A stretch of 64,000 bases of DNA from Vitis vinifera (GCF_030704535.1 NC_081818.1:2617001-2681000); one strand, 5' to 3'. Shown: positions 11,316 through 23,940, numbered from the stretch's first letter. Notes: generated by a model from the sequence alone, not told the origin. A program made the numbers and translations.

Positions 11316-12649
11316 CTAACAAGTTAAAATTGAAGTAGAAATCATAAATTTAACTTTTTTAAAAAAAATAAATTATAAACCCTTCTTGTTGAGTCATCAT
11401 AATACAATAAAAAATTCTTAGTATCGAGAACCTTTGACTTTAAAGTAATATGAACAAAAACAAAACAAACCTTTGACTTTAAAGTGATATGAACAAAAAC
11501 AAAACAAATGTTAATGTAGCAAAAGTTATTGTTTCACACCAATATCCTAAAGAAAAAATTTTCTCATATAAAATACTCATTTGATCCAACTCCTATCTAA
11601 TTATTTTTTGTTGTTAATAAAATAATGTGCGTGAATATGATCATGTCTTTTCAAGAAGATTCATTTGAGATCGTTAATCTTGTAATTTCTCAAAATAAAA
11701 TAACACCAAAATTAAGATATTCGAAATTTTTATTAGGTTTAAAACAAAAGAACTTGCCAAATCCAAGTAACCATAAATCCTAAATACCATGAAACAAAAG
11801 AAAGCTGACTGCAGACAAGAATGATAGATAAACAAATAAAGAAACAAACATCTCTTTTTCATTTTTCTTTTTCCCTTTTTCCATTTTTTAATTAATTAAT
11901 TAATTTATTTATTATTATTATTATTTTGTACTACTTCACTTTAAGAATAAAGATATACAAAATGGCTACCTATGTGGATGATGTTGGATTGTAAAGTTTA
12001 AATTAGTTTTGTTGCGTTTCTCTTGGGATGTTGGGGGGAGAATTTTTTATTTTTTATTTTTTCTTATGAATGATGAGTTTACCCCTATTATATATTTAAC
12101 ATTATTATGTTTTTAGGGTGTTTTTAGAGGACACAACTGCAATTGAGAAGAGTTTTTTTAGAGTTTCATCATTATACTCCTCTTTTCTTTGACTAGTGGA
12201 TTCTTGAATGTTGATGCACTTTGTCAATGTAGGGATCACATTGAGTATTGAATCATGTTAAAAATCTCATGTTTAATTTTCTTCTCATATGTGTGCATGA
12301 TTTGGTTAACAGATAAAACTAGGATTTTTTGTTGTTCTCTAATCATGAAAAATTTGTAAAGTAGTTTTGATTATTTTCACACTCTTCCACCCCATCTTTT
12401 GCATAGTAATTAAATTGAGAAAGACAATTAAATACGATAAGAGTGAAATAATAAACATATGATTTTATTATTACTATTATCATTATTATTATTATTATTA
12501 TTTTATTTATAAAATAATAGTATTTGTGAGAGTTTCTTAAACATGAAAAATAGTATTTGAAGGTAAATAAATGCAATTTTTGAGAATGATGATATGATAT
12601 AATTCTTATATATGAGCCCCACATTCCCAAACATCATTTACCCTTCATG

Positions 12650-12680
<31 letters not shown>

Positions 12681-12691
12681 AAATATGATAT
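10210..12691. other. Upstream region of GLP3 (beta-type upstream block)
   Basis: Gene-free, about 2.5 kb. Homologous to 29125-31555 (GLP5) and 57888-60072 (GLP9). Contains the GLP3 promoter, an (AT)n tract near 11286-11314, a CT run at 12655-12680 and many short AT-rich tracts. It ends at the GATAT target site (12687-12691) of element B. No RNA gene or real coding region seen. Confidence 0.5.
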
Positions 12692-14224
12692 TGTAGACCC
12701 TCCATTTTGTCCCTTTAACACATGTCTTTAAATTCATTTTTAGTGCTCCATAGTAGTTCCTTGGTAGCCCATTGCTACTCATACTACTTACCTTTTTTGA
12801 GCCACGTCGGAGACTTTGGTTGAAGGATTTATCTAGTTCCACATTATGACCTTGGCTGCCCTTCAAGTTTAGATTAGACTTCACTTAGGTACACTTTAGG
12901 TTGGACTTAGTTAGGCCCACCTAGCCTCACCCTAGGCCCGTATAGGTACACTTGGCCCATTAGGCATCACCATAGGCCTATTTAGGACACTTAGTTCACT
13001 TGGGCCCACTGAAGCACGTTTTGTCCATTAATGTAGACTTAGACACTGTCCTAAACATCCTAGACACCTCCCAGTTTGCACACATTCACCTGAGATTACC
13101 TTAGGCATGTCCAGAATAAGTCACTTGGACACTTCTTTTGGCATAGTTCACTTAGGCATGTTCTTGATTTTATTTTTCCAAGATAAGATGAGTATTGACT
13201 TGACTATATATTGCATGAAATGAATTTTTTATTTTTATTTTTGAGGGTTTGAGTTTGACATTTAAATTATTATAATATGTTGCATCAATTGCATATGTCC
13301 AATATTTATTTTTATGCCTTTATCAATTTATTTGTTTTTTTTCTCAATTATTTATTCATTCTTTAATTCCATGAATTGACATCTTGGATTCTATAGCTAT
13401 GTGATTTGATTTTCTACTTGATTTTATTCTACTCCCAATTATGTGATTTTTCTTTGAACTTTATTTTATTTTTTAATTTTATTTTTATTTTTAATTTTGC
13501 ATGAGACTGGGAGCGATCAAGGAGAGGGGATCACAGCTGAAGAGGAGCAGCTTGCAAGGTGGGGGGACCATATACAGTGCGTAGAGAAAAAAAATGGGAG
13601 AAGAAAGGGGAAAAGCAGATGCCGAGAAAACAACAGACTGACCTCTCATCAAACCTAAGCCCAATCTCCAAGTCACTCACCTCAAAGATTCTCATCTATT
13701 CACTGTGTAAAATTTCTTCACATCTGCTGAATCAAAGGCATTCGTTAAGATTGTTGAATCAATGGGCTTCACCCACCAAGGAACAAAAGGAGAACACTAT
13801 CAGGCACAGGAATCGACAAAGAGGCCCAGATTCTCTTCCAAGAGCCATCCTTAAGTGAAAAAAGACAACAAACTACTGGATATGGGCTGCTGCTACTGTT
13901 GTTAGTACTGCTGCTTGTAGTGCTCGGATACCGTTATCTCCTCTGAAGATTGAAACTAGAGTTAAATGAGTTACGGGCCAATTTTCTGCTTGATGAGCTT
14001 CCAGAAGCAACTTAAGAAGAAAACTAAGCTATTGGAATGACAGGAACTGCCGAGGTTTTCCTATTCGATCGATGTAAGTGGCGGCATGGGCTGTAGGCCA
14101 GTCTTTGGCCGAAGAGAAGCTGCCATGTTACCCATTGGATTATTAGCGGGAGCCATATGGACTTCCCATATCCACGCGCATCTCCAAAAAGGAAATAAAA
14201 ATATTCCATGGGAGTGGGCTGCCA

Positions 14225-14232
14225 TATAAATA
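14225..14232 (+). promoter_or_regulatory. TATA box inside element B
   Basis: TATAAATA about 1.5 kb from the left end, at the same relative place as TATAAATA in element A (32644-32651). In both elements it is followed within 170-220 bp by a good 5-prime splice site, then by long AT-rich DNA, as in a promoter, first exon and intron. Confidence 0.5.
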
Positions 14233-14599
14233 AGAAGAGAAGGAACAGAAGAGAGGATTTTTTTAGAGAGAACACGCGGAGGATTTTTTCCAGAGAGGAC
14301 ACGTACAGTTTTGGGGGAGCAGAGGACTTCAGACAAAACTCGGACTGCCGCTTTGACGCATCAAGAAAGTAGTTTTTTTTGGGACACAACACAGGTTAGT
14401 TTCGTTTTCGATAAAGCATTTTTTTAGTTTAGATTTTAGTTCATTAGTTTAATTAATTCTTTATGATGAATTCTTTTAAATCTTGATCCGTACTATTTTA
14501 AATTTTTTTTATTATTTTATTTTTTATAAAATTAGATGTATTTTTTTTTCCGTAGTTCATTAGCTCCATGCTAGTTTATTCTAATCTATATGATAGTTA

Positions 14600-15110
14600 A
14601 ATAAAGTTCGTGTTTTTAATTCTAATTAGTTTAATTTTAATTTGTTTTTAGTTTAAATGTATTTGTTGACTTTAATTCTTTAGTTTAAATAATCATGTTA
14701 AATAAAGTTTGTGATTTTAATTCTAGTTAGTTTGTTTTTTAGTTTAAATGTATTTGTTGATTTTAATTCTTTAGTTTAAATAATTATGTTAAATAAAGTT
14801 CGTGTTTTTAATTCTAGTTAGTTTGATTTTAATTTGTTTTTAATTTAAATACATCTGTTGATCTTAATTCTTTAGTTTAAGTAATCATATCAAATAAAGT
14901 TTGTATTTTTAATTCTAGTTGGTTTAGTTTTAATTTGTTTTTAGTTTAAATGCATTTACCGATCTTAATTCATTAGTTCAAATAATTGTGCCAAATAAAG
15001 TTGTGTTTTTTTTTAATTCTAGTTAATTTGGTTTTAATTCGTTTAGGCTTTAATGCATTTGTTGATTTTAATTCATCGGTTTAAATAATCTTATTAAATA
15101 GAGTTTAATT
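14600..15110. repeat. Degenerate ~100-bp tandem repeats in element B
   Basis: The phrase AAATAAAGTTYGTGTTTTTA recurs at about 14600, 14701, 14793, 14893 and 14995, giving units of 92-102 bp with shared TTTAATTCTAGTTAG and TTTAGTTTAAAT segments. Further decayed units follow. A homologous series occupies the same place in element A. Confidence 0.7.
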
Positions 15111-18100
15111 TTAATTTAGTTTGAATTTAATTTATTTTATAATTGGAATGCATTCATGATTTTAATTCAATTGTTTGACTAACCCTCTTAGATAAATTCC
15201 ATGTTTTTAATTTCAACTTTAGTTTAGTTTTGATTTGCTGATTTATTTATTTGTTTTAGTTTAAATATATTTGTAATTTCAAATTTGATAGTTTAGCCAA
15301 TCTTATTAGATGATGTTGATGTTTTTTAATTCTAATTTAATCTAGTATATTATTTCTTAGTTTGAATGTGTTCATGCGTTTTTGATTTCATTAATTTTGA
15401 TTTTAATCCATTTATATCCAATTTAGTAGTTGATTATAATTTTGGTTAATTAATCTAGTCAATCACATGTTGTTATTTTCATATTTTCAGTATGACATAT
15501 TTTGGTTTTGATTTATTAATATTTAGTTTGAGTTTTTTTAGGAATTTTGGGTAGTCAATATTCTAGTCAATTGCATGTTATTGTTTCCATATTTTCAAAT
15601 TTGCTAAACTTTGTTTTTTTTATTTATCATATTTTGTTAAAGTGTTAATTTACTTTAATTGATCCCATATTATTATCTCCATATGTTTGTTGTTAACCCT
15701 TGATTGATTTTTATCTTAATTCATGCGCTTCTCGAAATCTAGATGTCAGTTTTGGTTAATATTTTTGTTAGTTTGTTTGATTAGGAAGTCATTAGTTTGT
15801 TGCCTTGGTAATTGTTGGTCAAATCCTTTTTTTTAAGGCCACTGGAAGCCGATGAAAGTTGACCCTATTCTCACCACTTTAATTGACATGATTGTCTAAA
15901 TCTCTATTTTGTGATTTAGTTTTCCTTTGGCTGCCTATGTTTGATGCTTGAATATTGTCTTTTGAAAATCATCATTTTCCTATTTTAAAAAGAAACCTTT
16001 CCTCAAAATGTTCCTCCTAAAGTGCATTTAAAAAATTCATTTAGAGTCTTTAGAATCAAAATCTCTTTTTTTTTTTAAAAAATAATAATAATAATATGCA
16101 ACCATGTTTTGATCAGTTTGCATCTTTCTTGGCTTCCAATGAAAATTTTGGTTTTGAATAAGACACGAATCCAAGCTTGTGATCCCAAACAAATGGGATA
16201 ATTTTAGGCTAAATTCGTGTATATCGATTGGGGAATTTGTGAAACCTCTACATAAAAAAATCTTTTCAAAACTTATTTTTTGCAACAACCTTTGTTACTC
16301 ATTGAAATCATATCTATCTATTTTTAAGAATCGTATACAAGATGTGTGTGATACTTGATTATTTTGTATATTCTTATCATTTTTTCTATGCTAATTAGAT
16401 ATGTATGTTAGGATTTCTTATTTTATTATTTATTATCTAACCCCCTATGTCCCGAGGAAGCGTATTATGAGTTATCTATGCTATCCAGGTATGCCCCCTA
16501 TCACCTACCTTCTAAATTCTGTAAACATGATTGTCATTGTGAATTATGCCTATGTTTGATAATGCTTGGGTGTCTTGATGTTTGTTATATTGTTCGATTA
16601 TTTATGATGAAGTGCATGTTGGGTGATATACTATCTAAACCAACCTTTGATGTTTTGTGATAGTTGTGGACCCGCATTTTTCACGTGCGTCCCCACTCGA
16701 TCGGCGAGACTCGCTTTTTATTTTGGAAAACTGAAAAAATTAGTTTTGGAAAAATTGGAGTCGCCACTTATTTTATTTTTATTTTAGAGGAAAAATAAAA
16801 CAAGAAAGAAAAACCCTAAAAAGTGACTCCATAATTTTTGGAAAAAAGGCATGTCTTTGAAAAACCTGAGTCTAGGTTCGGGGATCAGGTTACCTATTAG
16901 GAAGGTACCTTTAAAAGGTAGCACCCCTCTAAGCCCTATAGAGGTCTCTACTGACTAAGTTGAGGGAAATATAGCAATTAACCGATTAATCATGGATACT
17001 TAAGTAGGCTAGGTGATTTCGAAAATAGCATGCTTAATAGGAAAACCAATCACAATCATGAAGAAGATTTAGGGTACGTACCTGGACTGCTTCTCAAGCG
17101 CTGTCATAAGACATCAAAGGTTAGTTTGAAAATACGACGCATAATATACATTTTTATCAAAGATGATCAAACAAGCATCAAGGCAATCAATTATGGCATC
17201 AAACATGGACATGGCTCATGAGAATATACACATTCATAGAATTTTAGGGTTGTAGGGTAGAAAGGGCGTACCTGATTTGCAAGCATCCACATCTCTATGG
17301 GGAAGCAAGGATATCTCAACAATAAATATGAAACGAATTCACGTATATCATCAAGAATAATAAAAAAAAATCAACATATCAAGCAAACAATATTGAAGAG
17401 AGTATCATGAATGTCGGGCCCCCACCAAAGCACCAAAGCCCTAATTAATTTTGCATGAGTTGGTTCCATAAATTCCATTGTTTGGAATCATGAAGTTTAT
17501 TCATGCTTTGTTGAAAATCAAGGAAATCACGAAAATAGTTAAAAAAAATCAAAGGAGATAGTGCATGCCCAAAGGAAAGTGGCAGCAAATAGCATGTTAA
17601 AATTTGGATTTTATACCTAGAAGCCTAAGGAATTTTGAAGAAAACCAAAGTTATTTTGATGGAAAAAGATTTTGAAATTCATATTTAAGATGTATAAAAT
17701 CACAAAATAAAGGAAAAGAAACATTAGGAGTATGATATGTGGCGAGGTGGCAATTATGTGGGTGGAGCCTGGAGGTGTGATTGAGGCTGTGACACTGGCA
17801 TTGAATCCCAAAAACGCATTCTGCCCTCTTCTGGCATTTTCCGAGGCTGATCAAAATTCGTATACAGATTGTTTTGTTGTAGCATGTTTAAGATACTTTC
17901 AGCAAGCTTCTTTATGCACTCTGAGCTTTCTGAACACAACTGAAGCAGGGAACATCTCCAAGACTTGTCAGATGACAGATTATTAGTTCAGCTGTACACC
18001 ATGTTCGGGATTGCCTGTAAGCAAGGATGCCTATCCGTAGGCAATTGGGTGACTCAAGATTTTCACCAATAAATATAACTGGAAGTGGGGCAGCTTCTGG

Positions 18101-18282
18101 TCCTGAGAAACATCTCCAAGAGGAGTTCAAATTCTTATGATCCCTTCCTCCTCTCACAAACTGTTAAATAAGTGCCCCCGGTTTTCTGTAAATCTGTAGA
18201 TTTCATCCTTCACAGCAGCTCAGGAGTTAATATTTCCAGCTGAAACACTAACTTTCAAGGTGTGCAATCAAACCAAAAGAAG

Positions 18283-18760
18283 TCACTTCTCTCTCAGCAA
18301 AGGGCTTAACCACAGATTCAGAAGTGGGATTGCTTCCGGTGTCAAATAAAGACCTCTTGAGAGCCACAACAGAGGAGAAAAGTATGATGATTCGAGTTTC
18401 AACCGATTCAGCTTCTGTTGGACAGATTTGAGACAGGTTTTTCTGATAGGTAATGGATTTTGTTTCTTCTGTTGGTTGGTCTTCAAGCAGGTTTATCAGT
18501 GCACGACATGCTGATACAAAACCACTAGCTCTAGCGAATCCTTCATATTGAAGGAGGTCACCACTTTGTCAACCTGGTTTTTTATCAAGAAGAATATCTG
18601 GAGACTTCAGATTTTCATGTACAGTAGTAGGATGGTTTGTGTGCTAATGGTTCATTCCCTTGGCCACGTCAAGAACCATTCTTAATCTCCATCTGTTTAA
18701 AATAGCAGGCCTAAAGTTCTCATCCTTTTGACTTGGAGGAACAAAAGCGCCAACTGAATG
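18283..18760 (-). pseudogene. Protein-kinase-like fragment captured in element C
   Basis: Minus-strand translation across 18760-18283 shows VLDVAKGMNH followed by TVHENLKSPDILLDK, which fits kinase subdomain VI (family form: HRDLKSPNLLLD, with the catalytic Asp replaced by Asn here). Then comes a diverged C-lobe-like stretch (ACRALINLLEDQPTEE). The coding sense is interrupted and no ATP-binding lobe was recognised. It may come from a receptor-like or pseudokinase gene; parent unknown. Not expected to be functional. Confidence 0.4.
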
Positions 18761-19449
18761 ATTATATGCAGTGATACCAACAGATTGCCTATGCCAAAGA
18801 ACTGAGTATAAAGGAGATCACAACTCTCCACCATTAATCTCATACTAATCTTGAGTTTTATGAAGCAAGGTAGGCCAAGAATCAAACTCTGCATTTTCTA
18901 TGAGTATGTCAAGAGAATAATAGGTTCCAATTGATCGGAGAAAACGAATTTGGAGCCATTTTCTTATAATATCAAGATTCCGCAAAGCAGGAATTGTAAC
19001 CCTGAAAGAGCCTTAGCAAGAGGGGTGCTTGAAGGAATAACCAGTAGCATTTCTATAACACCCAAGATTTTATAGAGATCAAGACGTTCTTCTCATTTAG
19101 CATCTGCCTGCAATTTGATTTATGAACATATTTCCAACTCCAAACTTTGGTCATTGGTCAGTTAATAACAGTCCTACTTGTTACAGTGCTGTTAGGATGG
19201 CTAAAGTCTGCTAGGACAAACTAATAGGTTGTCTATACTCCTGAATTTTAAGTCTGGATTCTAGTCTGGTCCTCTTTTTATGCGCATTGGAGGTGGCTGC
19301 TGATATGTGGACTGAGGGTGGTGTGCCGGAGCGAGGAGCCCGTGAAACTTCTACTTTAGAGTTCTGAAAACCTGTACTCTGGTCACCATATCATCTGGTT
19401 GCAGTTGCTGATGCAGGAATTCCAGCGTCAGGTTGTGTTTTGCCCAGCT

Positions 19450-19830
19450 ATATTTGGTTTAGCAGCAGAGCCACCAGTGGGTGAACTATTGCCAAAAGAT
19501 TGAGGATGCCATTGGCCATGCAGTACTGGTTATGATTGTTCTCCAATTGATAGGTAGCTAAAGTCATTTTGAGACTCCGTAATCAAATACTGTGGGTGTA
19601 ACAACTCTTGAACTTCTTGTGAATTTTGAGACGCTGATGAACACATATTCTGTGTTCCAGATGATAGAGAGTGCAATTGAGCACCTCTAGAATGGTCTTC
19701 AGAAGAGGTCTGCTGGAATTGATTCTTATGGCTTCTGTTGATGTTGACAGCTTAAATCCCAAGTGATTCATACAATTTCTCACTCCCACTACTGATTTTT
19801 CTATTTTCCGCACTCCTTGCATAGAGCTTC
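19450..19830 (-). pseudogene. Ser/Gln-rich coding-like fragment in element C
   Basis: One minus-strand frame reads as low-complexity coding sequence (HSLSSGTQNMCSSASQNSQE, later HGQWHPQSFGNSSPTGGSAA), broken in places. Such Ser/Gln-rich stretches occur in the C-terminal part of plant MOM1-type proteins, so it may belong with the chromodomain fragment 1 kb away. That link is inference only. Confidence 0.3.
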
Positions 19831-20084
19831 TTAATGTTCCCGAGCCTATTCAGGAGTTATTTCAAACGCAAACAGAAATAGAGAATCGGGACCTTCAATT
19901 GATACCTGTGTTCAGAAGCTGCAACTGGGCATCCCAAAATCATCTAGACATAGGTCACAACCCTCACTAGGCACCTTGGCAATTTATTGGCATGTCTTAA
20001 AGCTCCTTATTGACATTTAAAACATAAACAGAAACAGCTTTTCCTACTCCACAGCACTTCTGGAATTCTTGAAGTCTATTAGGT

Positions 20085-20450
20085 TCACATGAAGGGACTA
20101 AACGATGTCGGCTTATCATTAAATTCATCGTCAGCCTCATTTTCTAATAATCCGGTCAGTCTTGGTACCTCTTTGAGAACCTCGATTGCCATGTCTTCAA
20201 TTATCATTGCATCCAAGTCATCACAACCTAGTTGGAAAGCCACACAGAATTCCCTGTCATGGGAATTAGTATATTCAGGACAGACATCAAGCAAGAGCTC
20301 GACATAGTCATCCAAAGGCAGACCAAGCTTTTTCTCCTCTTCCTTCTCAAGCAGATCTCAATGTTCGCATTCCAATTGTATTCCATATCAGACTCAACAG
20401 TCAACGACCTTCTTCTGAGCTCTGATTTCAGCACTTTCACCCCAATCACA
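20085..20450 (-). pseudogene. Unrecognised acidic coding-like fragment in element C
   Basis: Open minus-strand stretch with protein-like composition (DDYVELLLDVCPEYTNSHD, then EDMAIEVLKEVPRLTGLLEN). Upstream a second frame continues the coding character, suggesting a disrupted exon. I do not recognise the family. Its position between the chromodomain and Ser/Gln-rich pieces, on the same strand, suggests the same captured gene. Confidence 0.3.
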
Positions 20451-20893
20451 TCTTCACATTAACATTCGAGTATCGCAACCTTTACAGCAGCAGGTTGTTT
20501 GCAATGGTCGTTGTCAAATATCTTTAGGCAATTAAAATTAAAACCAGATTTTAAACCTGAACCATGAACCAGTAGGTACTCTACCATGAAGCTTAGTCAC
20601 GTAACCGAATCCAACAAACTTCAATTAAGACATCTCAAACGAATTAAAAAGACATAAACAAAGGAAGAGTCGAATATGGGATCCCATCCAAATTAAAGTT
20701 CAATGACATGAGCTACTAACTGCAGATTGGGGGAAAGACTTAGGCAGGTACCTTTATACAGTTATCAAAAGCTCCTTATGCCAATTCTCACGAAGTTTGT
20801 TAACACAGCTTAGGTGATTATCATCAATTCCAATTGAACCTGAACCAGGCAACTTCGAAAGTTTGACTAACGAAGCTTTCCTTCCCTTATCTG

Positions 20894-21253
20894 TTATGGA
20901 AGGATCAGAAGCACTCTTTGCTTTTCGGCGACATTTTCATACTCCCTTATAAGGCTCTGAGCTTCAGGTGAATTCAGAAATGAAGCATTCTGTAGCTTCC
21001 ATGTAGCATGCTCATAACCAAGACCATGCCATTTTGCAAGCCATTCATAGAGGCAATCCGGGATGTCACCAGCCTGCCCAGTATAATAGCCATCACGCTG
21101 CTTTGTGGGCATTAACAGTCTCTTTAGTAGCAAATGATGTGGCACAGTCCATTCTAGCTTATACCTTATGACCTGATTCTTTCGATTGAATTTTGCCGCA
21201 AAAGATGGAGCCTCAAGAAGCAGCTGAGATTCTGGTATCCAATGATTGTGCAC
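20894..21253 (-). pseudogene. MOM1-like chromodomain fragment captured in element C
   Basis: About 119 codons. Key motifs: HNHWIPESQLLLEAP, KFNRKNQV, GDIPDCLYEWLAKWHGLGY and HATWKLQN. The Y-E-W-L-x-K-W-x-G-L-x-Y-x-x-A-T-W pattern is the chromodomain core as found in the plant silencing factor MOM1 (Morpheus molecule) and CHD-type remodelers; the lead-in HxHWIPESQLL is what I recall of MOM1. No ATPase domain is visible in the window, so this is a partial copy. Its parent should be a full MOM1-like gene elsewhere. Upstream codons at 21307-21705 may be another exon. Confidence 0.6.
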
Positions 21254-21306
21254 ATGATCAAAAACTGTTTATATCCTTCTCTAAGGCACATGCCTTTATG
21301 CTTTTC

Positions 21307-21705
21307 TCATATTTGGTTGTCCATTGATTTTCCATAGAGGATCTTAGGATCTTCATGAAGGATATTCCTATCGCAAATTTCATTTTGCTTCCGAGAATGA
21401 GGGCTTGACTGATTTAAAATCTTAAGCACATTGCATGGAAACGATTCAGATGGTAGATGACAGATGTTTTCTGAACTATTCAGTCTCTGATCGTTCAAAG
21501 GCTGGCAAATCCTCTTTCTTTTGAAAACACACAGTACTGGTGGGAGAAGTGGTAGTTTCTTTCCTATAAAATTGCTATCCCAATAAGTGAAGTTCATGCT
21601 CTGTTTCATCCTAGCCAAAATAGAAACCGCTTCTAAAGCTTCAGCAACATCTCGATTAATAATTCTATTGCACATCACAAAATTCTGTAATGCACAAATT
21701 ACCAC
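21307..21705 (-). pseudogene. Unrecognised coding-like fragment next to the chromodomain
   Basis: 132 codons without a stop (LLPPVLCVFKRKRICQPLND, NQSSPHSRKQNEICDRN). Composition is that of a basic nuclear protein. Not recognised as a domain. Same strand as, and just upstream of, the chromodomain fragment. Confidence 0.3.
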
Positions 21706-22021
21706 CGTTTTGTGCAGATTTTAAGGAATGCCCTGATAAACTGACAAAAATTCGCAGGCAGAGGACTTTAGTGCATTCAAGTTATCACCTATAGTTTGTG
21801 GGGTATTTTATCAAACAGCTTCTGGACAAAAGTAAAGCTTCCCACCTCAACATATGCACTGACTGTTGCAGTTTGACACACCAAACCCTGCTCACGAATT
21901 GAAGAAAAAAACATCCAGTAGCAAGCAGCCAAGCCATCCAATCCTGCCACATGTAAACTAAATCACTTCCTGCTTGAACCCATATTTCAGAACAGCACCA
22001 TGTACAGACGAACTGAAACTT

Positions 22022-22354
22022 TCACGCAGAGAATACGAAGCTAGACACATTGCTCGTCATTGATTCCCCCGTCCAATCATCCTCCTCTGCTTTCTTCTCA
22101 AATTTAACCTCTGATTCTGTGACCCACAGGTGCAAAACTCCTTTGCCATATTTGCTATCATTCCCAAATTCGTCGGAAGACTTGGCACCATTAAGCTTAC
22201 CTCTCATATCAACTCTTCCGCCATCTTCCAATGCAACCCAAATACAAAGGCCAGGATTCGAACACCGTGCGGAGAAAGGAATATTGAACCAGTAAAATAA
22301 AACACAACAAAACTCGGAGAGGGAAGAGAATAGGAGATTTTGGTTAGTAGACAT
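22022..22354 (-). pseudogene. Unrecognised coding-like fragment in element C
   Basis: Coding-like minus-strand stretch (PFSARCSNPGLCIWVALEDG, then HLWVTESEVKFEKKAEEDDW). Family unknown. Lies downstream of the TATA-bearing exon at 22660-22810. Confidence 0.3.
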
Positions 22355-22659
22355 AAGTAGCCCCCCACTTCAAATTTTAATCCATGGGCTGATAATAGTG
22401 GGAATAGAGCAGAATAGGATTTAAACAAAAAAAATGACAAAACGTGATCACGTTCAGGCATAGAGTCATATACTTTCGAAGACATCAATGACACCTAAAA
22501 TTAGAACGAGGTAAACAAGCAAGCAACCAATCTCAACAAAACAAACCATGGCCCTTTCCGTCCACACCAAATCAACAATACAATAGATATTCAGAAATGA
22601 TCGTGCCGGAAAATCGAACATAGGTAAAAATTCCAAGAGTAATGAAAAACATACCTGGA

Positions 22660-22810
22660 TAGCCTTGGTTGCAATTGCTCTTTTCCGTTTCCTCTGTTCT
22701 TCTCCCCCCCAAAAATTTTCAGAATCCTCCAATACGTGCTGCTCCAAGAAGAATCTCCTTTAATAAAAAAAAAGCTCCCCTTTCTCCTTTCTCTCTCACG
22801 TATATATATC
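22660..22810 (-). promoter_or_regulatory. Captured promoter and 5-prime exon in element C
   Basis: On the minus strand a TATATATA box (22800-22809) is followed by a purine-rich leader and ends at a consensus donor, CAG/GTATGT (near 22655). This looks like a plant promoter, leader exon and first intron. It is placed to drive the coding-like pieces at 22.3-17.7 kb. Confidence 0.4.
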
Positions 22811-23940
22811 ACCTCCTAAATCCTAAATCTCTTCCCGAAAGGAAAAAATCCCCTATTTTCCCTCTTCTTTTCTCCTTATCCTTTTTTTAAATCTTCCAAT
22901 TCAAAAGCAATCTTCACAATTTCAAATTCCTCTCCCAAACCTTCCAAGGAGAGTCCCTCCTTCCTTAAACTCCAATAGTAAGTTTCCTTGCAAAAACATG
23001 AAAATTTTCTAAGTTAAATAATTGAGTGAGCAGATAAGCAAGTAAATAAATTAGGAAACGGTAAAAATAAAATAAAATAAAACAAAACAAAATAAAAATA
23101 ATAAAAAAATAAAATAAAATAAAATAGAATAAAAATAAAAAAATAAACCAATAAACAAAAGCCGAGCCCAAAAGCCATGTAACCATGCAAGTCATACAAG
23201 TCACGCTGAAAATGTCCAAATGGGCCAAGTGTGCCTAAACGGGCCTATGATGAAATTAAGTGGGCCTAGGGTGGTGCCTAATGGGCCAAGTGTATCTAAA
23301 AGCTATCCTAAAAAAACAAGAAAAGCCTAAGTCTAAGTTAGGGCTGCCAAGGGTCACAATAAGGGATCAAATAATCCCTCAACCAAAGTCTCCGAGGTGA
23401 CTCAGAGAAAGGTAAGTGGTATAAGTAGCCATGGGCCATCAAGGAACTACTGTGGAGCACTGGAAGTGAATTTAAAGACATGTGCTAAAGGGACAAAATT
23501 GAGGGTCTACAATAGTGCTTAAGAAGTGGTTCAAGTACTCACCCTAACTCTTCTTTATTGTGATTTGATGTTGTTTGACATGCTATTTTTTTTTTTTAAA
23601 TCACCTTAGTTACCTCGATATCTATAATTAACCAATTAATTGCCACATTTCCCTCAGTTTAGTCAGTAGAGACCTTTTTAGGGCTTAAAGGGGTGCTACC
23701 TCTTAGAGGTACCTTCCCAATAAGTAACCTGATGTCGGACCTAGATTCGGGTTTTTCAAAGACATGTTTTTTCCAAAAATTATGGAGTCATTTTTTAGAG
23801 TTTTATTTCTTATTTTATTTTTCCTTTAAAATAAAATAAAATAAGTGGCGACTCCAACTTTTCCAAAAATTAAATTTTCACCAAATAAAAGTAAGTCTCG
23901 CCGATTGAGTGAGGGCGCACGTGAAAAATACGGGCCCACA

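Larger units (their letters stand above)
16665..23511 (-). mobile_element. Element C: same family as A and B, inverted, carrying host-gene-like fragments
   Basis: On the plus strand it starts TGTGGACCC and ends GGGTCTACA, flanked by perfect ATAGT repeats (16660-16664 and 23512-23516). Removing it and one repeat restores element B sequence (GTGATAGTGCTTAAGAAG, compare element A near 35596). The outer ~0.6 kb (right) and up to ~1 kb (left) match the ends of A and B. The interior, about 17.7-22.9 kb, is unrelated to theirs and holds minus-strand coding-like pieces: a MOM1-like chromodomain, a kinase-like segment, a Ser/Gln-rich segment and a TATA-bearing 5-prime exon. All run in the same direction as the element. 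Fossil; younger than B because it sits within it. Confidence 0.75.
12692..23940 (+). mobile_element. Large LTR-like element B, with element C nested inside
   Basis: Starts TGTAGACCC, ends GGGCCCACA, and is flanked by perfect 5-bp GATAT repeats (12687-12691 and 23941-23945). Without the nested element C (16665-23511 plus its target repeat) it is about 4.4 kb, the size of element A. It has no long open frame and no internal direct repeat of its ends. So it is either a solo LTR of an unusually long LTR family or a noncoding nonautonomous element moved by a retroviral-type integrase (TG...CA, 5-bp duplication). It has a TATA box at 14225-14232, a splice-donor-like CAGGTTAGT at 14392-14400 and a long AT-rich repetitive stretch after it. 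Fossil, but its ends look whole. Confidence 0.75.

Noticed and set aside
14024-14392. Open frames over the leader of element B (and 32280-32786 in element A)
   Set aside because: Not conserved as protein between A and B, although the DNA is homologous; more likely a noncoding leader.
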